Assembly (NCBI GenBank): GCA_947565875.1
Contig: CANOHR010000015.1
Coordinates: 1 to 12,790, forward strand
Length of the DNA: 12,790 nucleotides
Direction: 5' to 3'
Origin: an uncultured Pseudoflavonifractor sp.
GTDB lineage: Bacteria; Bacillota; Clostridia; Oscillospirales; Oscillospiraceae
The notes under the pieces are model-generated. The model searched no databases. It was not told the origin of the DNA and worked only from the letters and a program-made list of their open reading frames with translations. Position numbers and translations under genes: made by a program. Below, one piece after another: positions 7,308 to 12,790 of the stretch. Positions within the stretch are counted from its first letter, which is position 1; each line of letters begins with the position of its first letter.

Positions 7308-8681
7308 ATGTCCAAGAAAACGCCCTCTCTCCCCCCGCCTCTTTCCCTCTCCATCCAGGGCTACGGCTCTGACGGCGAGGGAGTGGCCCGGCTTCCCGAC
7401 GGCATGACCTGTTTTGTCAGCGGGGCCCTGAAGGGGGAGGTCTGCCTTGTCCAACTGGACAAGGTCGGAAAGACCTGCGCCTGGGGCCATGTGGTAAAGG
7501 TGGAGTCCCCCTCCCCCACCCGCCGGGAGCCGGACTGTCCCTACTATACCTTCTGCGGCGGCTGCTCCCTACGCCATATGAGTTATCAGGAGGAATTGGA
7601 GTTTAAGCGGCAGAAGGTCCAGGACTGCCTTGCCCGGATCGGAGGCTGCAAGCTCCCCGTTTCTGTTATATATGGCTCCGAAAATACCCAGCGTTATCGG
7701 AACAAGGCCCAATTTCCCATCTCCGGCTCCGCCATCGGCTTTTATGCAGCCCGGACCCATACCGTCACCGACGTAGAGGACTGTCTTCTTCAGCCGGAGG
7801 CCTGCGCCCGGCTCCGGGAAGCCCTGAAAACATATATGGAGGATTTTCACGTCCCCGCCTATGACGAGCGGACCGGAAAAGGGCTTCTTCGCCATCTCTA
7901 TGTCCGTGTTGACCGGGCCGGGGAAAGCCTTTGCTGCCTGCTGGTCAATGGAAAGTCCCTTCCCCACGAGGTCGAGCTGGCCCAGTTCCTTCGCGCCGCC
8001 GAGCCCGGTTTGGTAGGGCTCGTTTTGGGCGTCAACGAAAAGAAAACCAATGTGATCCTGGGGGATAGCTACCGCACCCTCTGGGGCCAGGACTATCTGA
8101 TGGACTCTCTGCGGGGACTCTCCTTCAAGCTGTCCGTTCCCTCCTTCTACCAGGTCAACGCCCCCCAGGCGGAGATCCTCTACGGCCTGGCCCTGGACTT
8201 TGCCGGTCTGACAGGGGAAGAGACGGCGGTAGACCTCTACTGCGGCGCCGGGACCATCACCCTGTGCCTCGCCCAGCGGGTCAAGCGGGCCATCGGGGTG
8301 GAAATTGTCCCCGAGGCCATCCGGGACGCCAAGGAGAATGCCCACCGCAACGGCCTTACAAATGTGGAGTTCTTCTGCGGCGACGCCGCCCAGGCCGCCG
8401 CCCGCTTCGCCTCGGAGGGCGTTCGGCCCCAGGTCATTACGCTGGACCCTCCCCGAAAGGGTCTGGCCCCGGAGGTCATTGGCTCCATCGCCGCCATGGC
8501 CCCGGAACGGGTCGTCTATATCTCCTGCGACCCCGCCACCCTGGCCCGGGACGCAAAACGCTTTGCCGAGGTGGGCTATTTCCCCGAAAAAGCCGTCGCC
8601 GTAGACCTTTTTCCCCGGACAAGCCATGTGGAGACCATCCTTTTTCTGACAAAACAGCATTTTCTCTTGACTCTGGAGTAA
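7308..8681 (+). CDS. rlmD: 23S rRNA (uracil-C5)-methyltransferase, RumA/RlmD (RlmCD-like) family
   Basis: A 457-residue SAM-dependent enzyme that methylates C5 of uracil in RNA; E. coli RlmD acts on U1939 of 23S rRNA, and Firmicute homologues (RlmCD/YefA) may also modify U747. Domains: a TRAM RNA-binding domain (about 10-67), an iron-sulfur cluster motif C77-X5-C83-X2-C86 (DCPYYTFCGGC) with the fourth Cys at C159, and a Rossmann methyltransferase domain with QVNAPQAE (282-289), DLYCGAGTITL (309-319), VEIVPEAIRDAKENA, LDPPRKGL (379-386) and the catalytic nucleophile C407 in YISCDP. It ends with the family signature FPRTSHVETI. ATG 7308 sits 7 bases after AAGGAGG (7294-7300). Its last codons contain the promoter and operator of the next gene. 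Family call very firm; the exact target uridine(s) are not. Confidence 0.95.
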   Translation: MSKKTPSLPPPLSLSIQGYGSDGEGVARLPDGMTCFVSGALKGEVCLVQLDKVGKTCAWGHVVKVESPSPTRREPDCPYYTFCGGCSLRHMSYQEELEFKRQKVQDCLARIGGCKLPVSVIYGSENTQRYRNKAQFPISGSAIGFYAARTHTVTDVEDCLLQPEACARLREALKTYMEDFHVPAYDERTGKGLLRHLYVRVDRAGESLCCLLVNGKSLPHEVELAQFLRAAEPGLVGLVLGVNEKKTNVILGDSYRTLWGQDYLMDSLRGLSFKLSVPSFYQVNAPQAEILYGLALDFAGLTGEETAVDLYCGAGTITLCLAQRVKRAIGVEIVPEAIRDAKENAHRNGLTNVEFFCGDAAQAAARFASEGVRPQVITLDPPRKGLAPEVIGSIAAMAPERVVYISCDPATLARDAKRFAEVGYFPEKAVAVDLFPRTSHVETILFLTKQHFLLTLE

Positions 8682-8697
8682 CTCCATGGTTTATTCT
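8667..8697 (+). promoter_or_regulatory. MerR-type promoter/operator (19-bp spacer with central dyad) upstream of merR-like gene
   Basis: TTGACT (8667-8672) matches the -35 consensus at 5 of 6. TATTCT (8692-8697) is a plausible -10, and the spacer is 19 bases, the overlong spacing that MerR-family activators correct by bending DNA. Within the spacer lies a perfect dyad TGGAG-TAA-CTCCA (8674-8686), with further symmetric AC/GT pairs outside it (8670-8671 with 8689-8690). The rlmD stop codon (8679-8681) is the centre of the dyad. A 17-base spacing to TTTATT (8690-8695) is an alternative reading. It suggests autoregulation of the adjacent MerR-family gene. Confidence 0.65.
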
Positions 8698-8719
8698 TAG
8701 GCTGAAAGGAGTTGAGCCT

Positions 8720-9616
8720 ATGAATATCAAACAAGCCCAGCAACTCTCCGGCGTATCTTCCGACAACATCCGCTTTTATGAGAAACAGGGCCTTCTTCAC
8801 CCCGTCCGCAACCCGGAAAACGACTACCGGGAATACAGCGAGGCGGACGTCCGCACTTTGAAGCTGATCCGCGCCCTGCGTATGCTGGATATGCCCCTGG
8901 AGCAAATAAGGGCCGTATTTACCGGGGTCCTCCCGCTGCCGGAAGCCGCCGCACAGCAGCAAAAGCGTTTGGAGGAACAGTCCCAGCATCTGGCCCAGGC
9001 GATCCGCTTCTGCGGAGAACTCTCCTCCCTTTCCAGTCTGGAAGCTTTGGATGCGGACCACCTTTTGGAGCGAATGGACGAACCCCGGCAACAGGACGGC
9101 TTTTTCCAGGACTGGTTGAGCGACTATCGCCGGGTAACCTTGGCGGAGCATGAAAAACGGTTTACCTTCCTTCCCGATGGGGCGGTAACGACTCCCCGGG
9201 AATTTTCTGAGGCTCTTTTTCAATACGCCCAGGATAACGGTCTGGACCTGACCATCACAAAGGAAGGCATGTACCCGGAATTTACCATTGACGGCATTGC
9301 ATATACCGCCACCCGAAACTACACCGCCGTCCGAGGATGTCCGGTGGCCTCCATCGCCTGTCAGGTCCTGCACCCGGAGGAGTTTGAACCGGATGGCGTC
9401 CCCCCTCTCCGCCGCCGTATTCAGCGCCTGCTTCACTTCCTCTGGCTGCCTGTTCTCCTGTTCTCATTTCTCCTTTTGACCCGTCAGGGACAGTTGGAAG
9501 ACCTCTTTTCCTCCTGGGAGGGGTGGATCCTTCTCCTTTTTCTCCTGGTGGTCATCGGAACCATGTCCTTCCGAAGCTGGCTTCTCTTCTACAACGAAAA
9601 CGGCAAGAAAAAATGA
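8720..9616 (+). CDS. Membrane-anchored MerR-family transcriptional regulator
   Basis: A 298-residue protein with a standard N-terminal MerR DNA-binding domain (residues 1-70: MNIKQAQQLSGVSSDNIRFY, EKQGLLHP, DYREYSEADVRTLKLIRALRML, EQIRAVF). A helical stretch rich in Gln and Glu follows (about 75-115), the usual dimerisation position. Residues about 140-225 form a mixed domain I do not recognise (FTFLPDGAVTTPREF, LTITKEGMYPEFTIDGIAYTA). Unusually, two hydrophobic segments follow (about 237-253 and 268-288), ending NENGKKK, so the regulator is predicted to be tethered to the membrane with a short outside loop of about 15 residues. ATG 8720 has AAGGAG at 8706-8711. A MerR-type operator lies just upstream, and a strong terminator follows. 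Inducer and targets are unknown. Confidence 0.88.
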   Translation: MNIKQAQQLSGVSSDNIRFYEKQGLLHPVRNPENDYREYSEADVRTLKLIRALRMLDMPLEQIRAVFTGVLPLPEAAAQQQKRLEEQSQHLAQAIRFCGELSSLSSLEALDADHLLERMDEPRQQDGFFQDWLSDYRRVTLAEHEKRFTFLPDGAVTTPREFSEALFQYAQDNGLDLTITKEGMYPEFTIDGIAYTATRNYTAVRGCPVASIACQVLHPEEFEPDGVPPLRRRIQRLLHFLWLPVLLFSFLLLTRQGQLEDLFSSWEGWILLLFLLVVIGTMSFRSWLLFYNENGKKK

Positions 9617-9628
9617 CCCTTTTTTCGC

Positions 9629-9657
9629 TGGACACCCCCCTTCTTTCGTGCTAGGAT
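9629..9657 (+). promoter_or_regulatory. Candidate promoter of the DUF3783 gene, inside the merR terminator
   Basis: TGGACA (9629-9634, 5 of 6), a 17-base spacer and TAGGAT (9652-9657), with TGC immediately before it (extended -10). The -10 lies in the loop of the terminator hairpin and the predicted start, near 9664, lies just before its 3' arm. RNA begun here would lack the 5' arm and could not form the hairpin. Confidence 0.55.
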
Positions 9658-9686
9658 ATCCTTATCACGAAAGAAGGGGGCTTTTT
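9636..9686 (+). terminator. Intrinsic terminator after the merR-like gene, overlapping the next gene's RBS
   Basis: A perfect 15-bp stem (9636-9650 with 9666-9680, 15-base loop that can pair further) is followed by C and five T (9682-9686). It starts 20 bases after the merR stop. The 3' arm contains the purine run AAGAAGGGGG that must serve as ribosome binding site for the gene starting at 9687, and the T run abuts that ATG. Confidence 0.9.
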
Positions 9687-10070
9687 ATGCCGACGCCCGT
9701 TATCTTGTTTTATTCCCCCACGCCCCAGGCCTATACCCCCAAGCTGTTTCAGCTTTGCGCCGTTCAAAGCGTCAAGTTCCGGCGTCTGGAGTCCGGCGAT
9801 CTGGACCGGGCTCTTCTCTCCCTATCCCAGGCTTTTCATTCGGCGGAGCCTTGCCTCGAAGGGGAAGCTCTCCCTGAGCCTTTGCTGATCTTCTGTCATC
9901 TTTCGCCCCGGCAACTGGACCGGGCTCTAGCCTCCCTGCGTAAGCTCCGGGTATCCTGCCTGAAGGCCGTCCTCACCCCCACCAACGCCCAGTGGACCCT
10001 GAGGGAGTTATACGGCGAGCTTTGCAAGGAACGCTCCCAACTGGGTGGCGTTCACTCCTCCCAGCCTTAA
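9687..10070 (+). CDS. DUF3783 domain-containing protein
   Basis: A 127-residue predicted cytoplasmic protein with no signal peptide or membrane segment (MPTPVILFYSPTPQAYTPKL...). The middle and C-terminal parts match the pattern of DUF3783 proteins common in clostridia. These have an acidic or hydrophobic stretch LLIFCHLSPRQLDRALASLRK, then the hallmark KAVLTPTNAQWTLRELYGEL (about residues 95-114). No biochemical role is known to me. ATG 9687 is preferred over the in-frame ATG at 9648, which lies inside the terminator stem and would add residues not typical of the family. Its ribosome binding site is AAGAAGGGGG (9671-9680), 6 bases before the ATG. The gene appears to be a single-gene unit between a terminator/promoter element and another hairpin. 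Confidence 0.75.
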   Translation: MPTPVILFYSPTPQAYTPKLFQLCAVQSVKFRRLESGDLDRALLSLSQAFHSAEPCLEGEALPEPLLIFCHLSPRQLDRALASLRKLRVSCLKAVLTPTNAQWTLRELYGELCKERSQLGGVHSSQP

Positions 10071-10102
10071 GTCCCGCTTGCCCCTTTTTCCAGCAAAAAC
10101 TT

Positions 10103-10158
10103 CCCCATTTCCTCTCTCTTCCCCTTGCAGGAAAAGAGGAAATGGGGTAAACTGTTTT
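10103..10158 (+). terminator. Hairpin, probable weak terminator after the DUF3783 gene
   Basis: A perfect 12-bp stem CCCCATTTCCTC/GAGGAAATGGGG (10103-10114 with 10136-10147) has a 21-base loop that can pair partly inside. It is followed on the plus strand by TAAACTGTTTT, a poor U-tract. The opposite strand has a cleaner run of five T after the stem, but no minus-strand gene ends here. Confidence 0.5.
10125..10153 (+). promoter_or_regulatory. Weak candidate promoter of the ThrE-type operon
   Basis: TTGCAG (10125-10130), 17 bases, TAAACT (10148-10153). The hexamers match at only 3 and 4 of 6. The nine bases GGTAAACTG (10146-10154) are identical to the -10 region at 7177-7185 ahead of rlmD. The predicted leader is about 30 bases. 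Confidence 0.35.
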
Positions 10159-10191
10159 ACGCCGACAATGTTTTAAAGGAGGAATGCCGTC

Positions 10192-10959
10192 ATGGACCAT
10201 AACGAGCTTTTGGCGGTGGCCTCCGACCTGGGCTACGGCCTTTTGGAGAGCGGCGCCGAGATCTACCGGGTGGAGGAAGCCATTGGGCGGCTTCTCCACG
10301 CCTATGGCGTAGCCCAGGCCGATCCCTTTGTCATTCCCAACTGCATTATCGTCAGCTTTGCTACCCCCCAGGGGGAGGTCCTGACCCAGGTGCGGCGGAT
10401 GCCCTCCCACGGTACCGACGTGGACCTACTGGAGCGTTATTACGATCTGGGCCGCCGTCTTTGCCGGGAGGTCCCCCCGCTGAAGGAAGCCAAAGCCGCC
10501 CTGGAGGAGATCCGCCGGACCCAAAGGAGCTATTCCCTCCCCGCCCTGTTGGCGGCTTATTTTGTGGGCACCGCCGCCTTTGCCCTTTTCTTTGGAGGCT
10601 CCCTTCGGGACGCCCTCTGCGGTGGAATCTGCGGCTTCTTCGTGGGATCAGCTCTCCACGCTATGACGGCTCTTCACGCCAACCTTTTTTTTAAATCCAT
10701 GCTGGGCTCCGCCCTCAGCGCCTTTCTTGCCCTGGCCCTCACCTTTCTGGGCCTGGGCGAACATCCCCAGATCATTACCATAGGAGCTTTCATGGCCCTG
10801 GTCCCCGGCATTATTTTTACCAACGCCATCCGGGACGTGATGGCGGGAGACATGGTAGCGGGCCTCAGCAAGATCGCCGAGGCCCTTCTTACCGGGGTGG
10901 CGGTAGCCTTGGGCGCCGGCTGCGCGCTGACGCTGGCCCGGTTATTCTGGGGGGTGTGA
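10192..10959 (+). CDS. ThrE/YjjP-type exporter subunit (threonine/serine exporter N-terminal family)
   Basis: A 255-residue inner-membrane protein of the ThrE_N/DUF1212 family. Corynebacterium ThrE exports threonine and serine as one fused protein; in E. coli the split pair YjjP/YjjB is linked to succinate export. The soluble N-terminal part (about 1-112) carries the family pattern GYGLLESGAEIYRVEEAIGRL (residues 14-34) and the VIPNCIIVSF segment. About five membrane spans follow (roughly 115-136, 140-160, 167-188, 193-213, 226-249), including GAFMALVPGIIFTNAIRDVMAGD (198-220), the conserved part near the pore in this family. AGGAGG (10177-10182) precedes ATG 10192 by 9 bases. The stop is 2 bases from the start of the partner gene, which carries the second half of the transporter. 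The substrate here is unknown. Confidence 0.9.
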   Translation: MDHNELLAVASDLGYGLLESGAEIYRVEEAIGRLLHAYGVAQADPFVIPNCIIVSFATPQGEVLTQVRRMPSHGTDVDLLERYYDLGRRLCREVPPLKEAKAALEEIRRTQRSYSLPALLAAYFVGTAAFALFFGGSLRDALCGGICGFFVGSALHAMTALHANLFFKSMLGSALSAFLALALTFLGLGEHPQIITIGAFMALVPGIIFTNAIRDVMAGDMVAGLSKIAEALLTGVAVALGAGCALTLARLFWGV

Positions 10960-10961
10960 GT

Positions 10962-11426
10962 ATGGATATTTTTTTGCCCATCCTCTGCGCCTTTCTCTCC
11001 TGCTTTTGCTTTTCCATTATCTACAATATCCGGGGCGGCGGTATCCTGATCTGCGCCTTTGGGGGCGCCTTGGGCTGGTCGGTTTACCTTCTTACCGCTT
11101 CTATATTTCAGGACGACATTGCCCAGACCTTTGCCGCCGCCCTTGTCATTTCCGCCTATGCGGAAGTGATGGCCCGGATCCGCAAATGTCCGGTGACGGG
11201 CTACCTGCTGGTGGCCATCTTTCCCCTGGTCCCCGGCGGGGGGATCTATTATACCATGGAACATGCCATTAACGGAGAGGTCGACGCCTTTCTCGCCTCC
11301 TTCCTCCACACCCTGGGCCTGGCGGGAGCCATTGCCGTAGGCGTCCTCCTGGTCTCCTCTGCCCTGCGGATGTGGACCACCTTCCGCCGCCAGGATCTTA
11401 TCCCCCGAAAGGAGAAGCGCCCGTGA
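10962..11426 (+). CDS. ThrE/YjjB-type exporter subunit (threonine/serine exporter C-terminal family)
   Basis: A 154-residue membrane protein of the ThrE_2/DUF3815 (YjjB) family, the partner of the preceding gene; together they correspond to one full-length ThrE. About five hydrophobic spans are seen (2-20, 26-46, 54-72, 77-97, 116-136), with IYNIRGGGILICAFGGALGW near the start and the family signature FPLVPGGGIYYTM (87-99). A basic cytoplasmic tail ends RKEKRP. ATG 10962 is chosen because GGGGGGTG (10949-10956) lies 5 bases upstream. A GTG at 10956, which overlaps the previous stop, is in frame and would add two residues. The last 4 bases overlap the GTG start of the next gene. Confidence 0.9.
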   Translation: MDIFLPILCAFLSCFCFSIIYNIRGGGILICAFGGALGWSVYLLTASIFQDDIAQTFAAALVISAYAEVMARIRKCPVTGYLLVAIFPLVPGGGIYYTMEHAINGEVDAFLASFLHTLGLAGAIAVGVLLVSSALRMWTTFRRQDLIPRKEKRP

Positions 11427-12148
11427 CAGAATACCGCTGGCTCCTGCTGGACGCCGACAACACCCTATTTGACTTTGACGCCGCCGAGGAATACGCCCTG
11501 ACCCGGACCCTTATCCGCTTCGGCCTGTCCCCCACCCCTCCGCTTAAGGCCCGGTACCGGGAGATCAATTCCGCTCTATGGCTGGAATATGACCGGGGCC
11601 GGATCACCCAGGAGGCATTGGGGCCCAAACGGTTTCAGCTTCTTTTTGAAACCTCCGAATTTTCCGGTGGGCCCGGAGATCCCCGGCAGTGGAGCGCCTT
11701 TTTTCTGGACTCCCTGGCTGACTGCCCCACTCTCATGCCGGGGGCGGAACAACTCTGCCGCCGCATTTCCAGCCGCTACATACTTTCCCTTACCACCAAC
11801 GGGATCTCCCATGTTCAACGAAAACGGCTGAAGGCTTCCCCCTTGGCCCGCTATTTTGAGGACCGGGTCTTCATTTCTGGGGAAATGGGCTGCCGAAAGC
11901 CGGAGAAGGCCTATTTTGACGCGGTCCTCTCCTCCCTTGGGGTCGGCAGTCAGAGGGGCAAGGTCCTGGTCATCGGCGACAGCCTTTCCAGCGACATCAA
12001 AGGAGCCTTTCAGTCCCGGCTGGACAGCGTCTGGCTCCACCGTCCCGGTGCCAAGGCCGGGGCAGTAAAGCCCACCTATGAAGTGGAAAGCCTGCCCCAA
12101 CTGGGGCAGCTTTTGGGCGCAGAACGCTATATCAGCATTTCCCTATAA
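11423..12148 (+). CDS. HAD-superfamily hydrolase, YjjG/YfnB-type (nucleoside 5'-monophosphatase family)
   Basis: A 241-residue cytoplasmic phosphatase. Characterised YjjG dephosphorylates pyrimidine and non-canonical nucleoside monophosphates (house-cleaning). All four HAD motifs are intact: I, LLLDADNTLFDF with nucleophile D10 and D12; II, TTNG (124-127); III, K159 in CRKPEKAYFDAVL; IV, VIGDSLSSDIKGA with D186 and D191. The helical cap contains INSALWLEYDRGRIT (48-62), typical of the YjjG/YfnB branch. The start is GTG 11423, overlapping the previous gene's TGA (GTGA), with AAAGGAG at 11408-11414 and 8 bases of spacing; an in-frame ATG at 11372 lies deep in the upstream gene and adds non-family residues. 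The overlap indicates one transcript with the exporter genes. Substrate specificity is inferred from family only. Confidence 0.9.
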   Translation: MTEYRWLLLDADNTLFDFDAAEEYALTRTLIRFGLSPTPPLKARYREINSALWLEYDRGRITQEALGPKRFQLLFETSEFSGGPGDPRQWSAFFLDSLADCPTLMPGAEQLCRRISSRYILSLTTNGISHVQRKRLKASPLARYFEDRVFISGEMGCRKPEKAYFDAVLSSLGVGSQRGKVLVIGDSLSSDIKGAFQSRLDSVWLHRPGAKAGAVKPTYEVESLPQLGQLLGAERYISISL

Positions 12149-12168
12149 TACACAGGAGTTGATCCCCC

Positions 12169-12790
12169 ATGTCATCCCGTTTTGCCCCACCCCGCTGGCT
12201 TATGGCAGCCTTGATGGGCTGCCTGTGCGCGGTGCTGGTATTTTTTCTCTCTCGTCCGGACCTCTCCGGTCCATCCGCTGAAGCTGCGGCTCCCACTCCC
12301 TCTCTTCAACCACTCTCCCCGTCCTCTCCCGTTCCTCTCTCAACGCCTACGCCAGAACCCACCCCCACCCCCGAGCCCGACTGGTCTCTCCCCGTCCCAG
12401 AGGGGGAGGCGGCAGATCCTGAGGAGTGGTTTTCTGACGCGGTATTTATCGGAGACTCCCGGACCGATGGGCTTAAACTCTTCAGCGGCATCCCCTCCGG
12501 CGCCGTTTTTTTAGACTATACGGGGCTTACAGTCTACGACGTGGTGAAGGAGAAAAAGGTGATCCGCTCCGGCGGGGAAAAGCTCTCTATCCTGGACGCC
12601 CTGGCCGCCGACACCTACGGGAAGATCTACATATCCCTGGGGGTCAATGAGTTGGGGTACTATGATCCTGAGGGCTTTTCCGAAACCTACGCCCAGGTCA
12701 TCGACGCCATTCAGGCCTGTCAACCTGAGGCCCGGCTTTATATACAGTCCATCCTCCCCGTCAATTCGGACAAATGCAAAGCCAATGAGA
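12169..12790 (+). CDS. SGNH/GDSL-family hydrolase, membrane-anchored or secreted (partial, 3' end outside window)
   Basis: 207 codons are visible. The N-terminus has a short basic/polar start and one hydrophobic segment (about residues 10-28, LMAALMGCLCAVLVFFLS), a signal anchor. A Pro/Ser/Thr/Glu-rich linker follows (about 40-78, with TPEPTPTPEP), and then the hydrolase domain outside the membrane. The SGNH blocks visible are FIGDSRTDGL with candidate nucleophile S97 and YISLGVNELGYYD with N160. IQSILPVN fits the strand before the later blocks, and the catalytic Asp/His block lies beyond the window. Such proteins are typically esterases or deacylases acting on cell-surface polymers or glycans; the substrate here is unknown. 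ATG 12169 follows AGGAG (12154-12158) by 10 bases and begins 20 bases after yjjG-like, so it probably belongs to the same operon. Confidence 0.87.
   Translation, partial: MSSRFAPPRWLMAALMGCLCAVLVFFLSRPDLSGPSAEAAAPTPSLQPLSPSSPVPLSTPTPEPTPTPEPDWSLPVPEGEAADPEEWFSDAVFIGDSRTDGLKLFSGIPSGAVFLDYTGLTVYDVVKEKKVIRSGGEKLSILDALAADTYGKIYISLGVNELGYYDPEGFSETYAQVIDAIQACQPEARLYIQSILPVNSDKCKANE

Noticed and set aside
7123..7407. A 94-codon Arg/Pro-rich plus-strand open frame upstream of rlmD
   Set aside because: It runs through the promoter and palindromic leader and overlaps the rlmD start out of frame; low-complexity composition and no RBS.
7569..8687. A 372-codon minus-strand open frame opposite rlmD
   Set aside because: A mirror frame of a gene with all catalytic motifs intact; the translation is Gly/Asp-rich without domains.
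8698..8720. Inverted repeat TAGGCT...AGCCTA placing the merR ribosome binding site in an 11-base loop (possible RNA switch)
   Set aside because: If the MerR-type promoter is used, transcription starts near 8704 and the 5' arm is mostly not transcribed, so this hairpin would not form in the main mRNA.

Overview
The window looks like chromosomal DNA of a GC-rich anaerobic Firmicute. The closest fit is the Oscillospiraceae (Flavonifractor / Lawsonibacter / Intestinimonas-like gut clostridia). This is inferred from GC-rich third positions, strong AGGAGG ribosome binding sites, a 920-residue clostridial-type SecA with a C-terminal SEC-C zinc motif, a VanR-like response regulator and a DUF3783 protein. 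No tRNA, rRNA, transposase, integrase, phage gene or CRISPR array is visible. No stretch longer than 300 bases lacks a gene.

Left half, all minus strand (reading from about 7.1 kb down to 1): a MalY/PatB-type PLP beta-C-S lyase (5870-7087) ends in a perfect 16-bp terminator hairpin. Next comes a secA - pgeF - orphan solute-binding lipoprotein cluster (5736 to 561), with an intercistronic terminator between secA and pgeF and tight coupling between pgeF and the lipoprotein. Last is a VanR-like OmpR-family response regulator (start at 473) that has its own near-consensus promoter and runs off the left edge.

A divergent intergenic region (7088-7307) carries back-to-back promoters and a GC-rich, three-way-junction-like repeat candidate upstream of the right-hand block.

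Right half, all plus strand: a RumA/RlmD-type rRNA uracil-C5 methyltransferase (7308-8681), an unusual membrane-anchored MerR-family regulator (8720-9616), a DUF3783 protein (9687-10070), a two-gene ThrE/YjjP-YjjB-type exporter (10192-11426), a YjjG/YfnB-type HAD nucleotidase that overlaps it by 4 bases (11423-12148), and the start of a secreted or membrane-anchored SGNH hydrolase (12169 to the right edge).

Most genes are ordinary housekeeping or accessory genes. The most interesting signals are regulatory: (i) the MerR-like protein has two C-terminal membrane segments and is preceded by a textbook MerR-type promoter (19-bp spacer with a central dyad) embedded in the end of rlmD; (ii) a terminator hairpin between merR and the DUF3783 gene has a candidate extended -10 promoter inside it, so read-through RNA would hide the ribosome binding site and locally initiated RNA would expose it. 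I do not see clear evidence of a wholly new multi-gene system.
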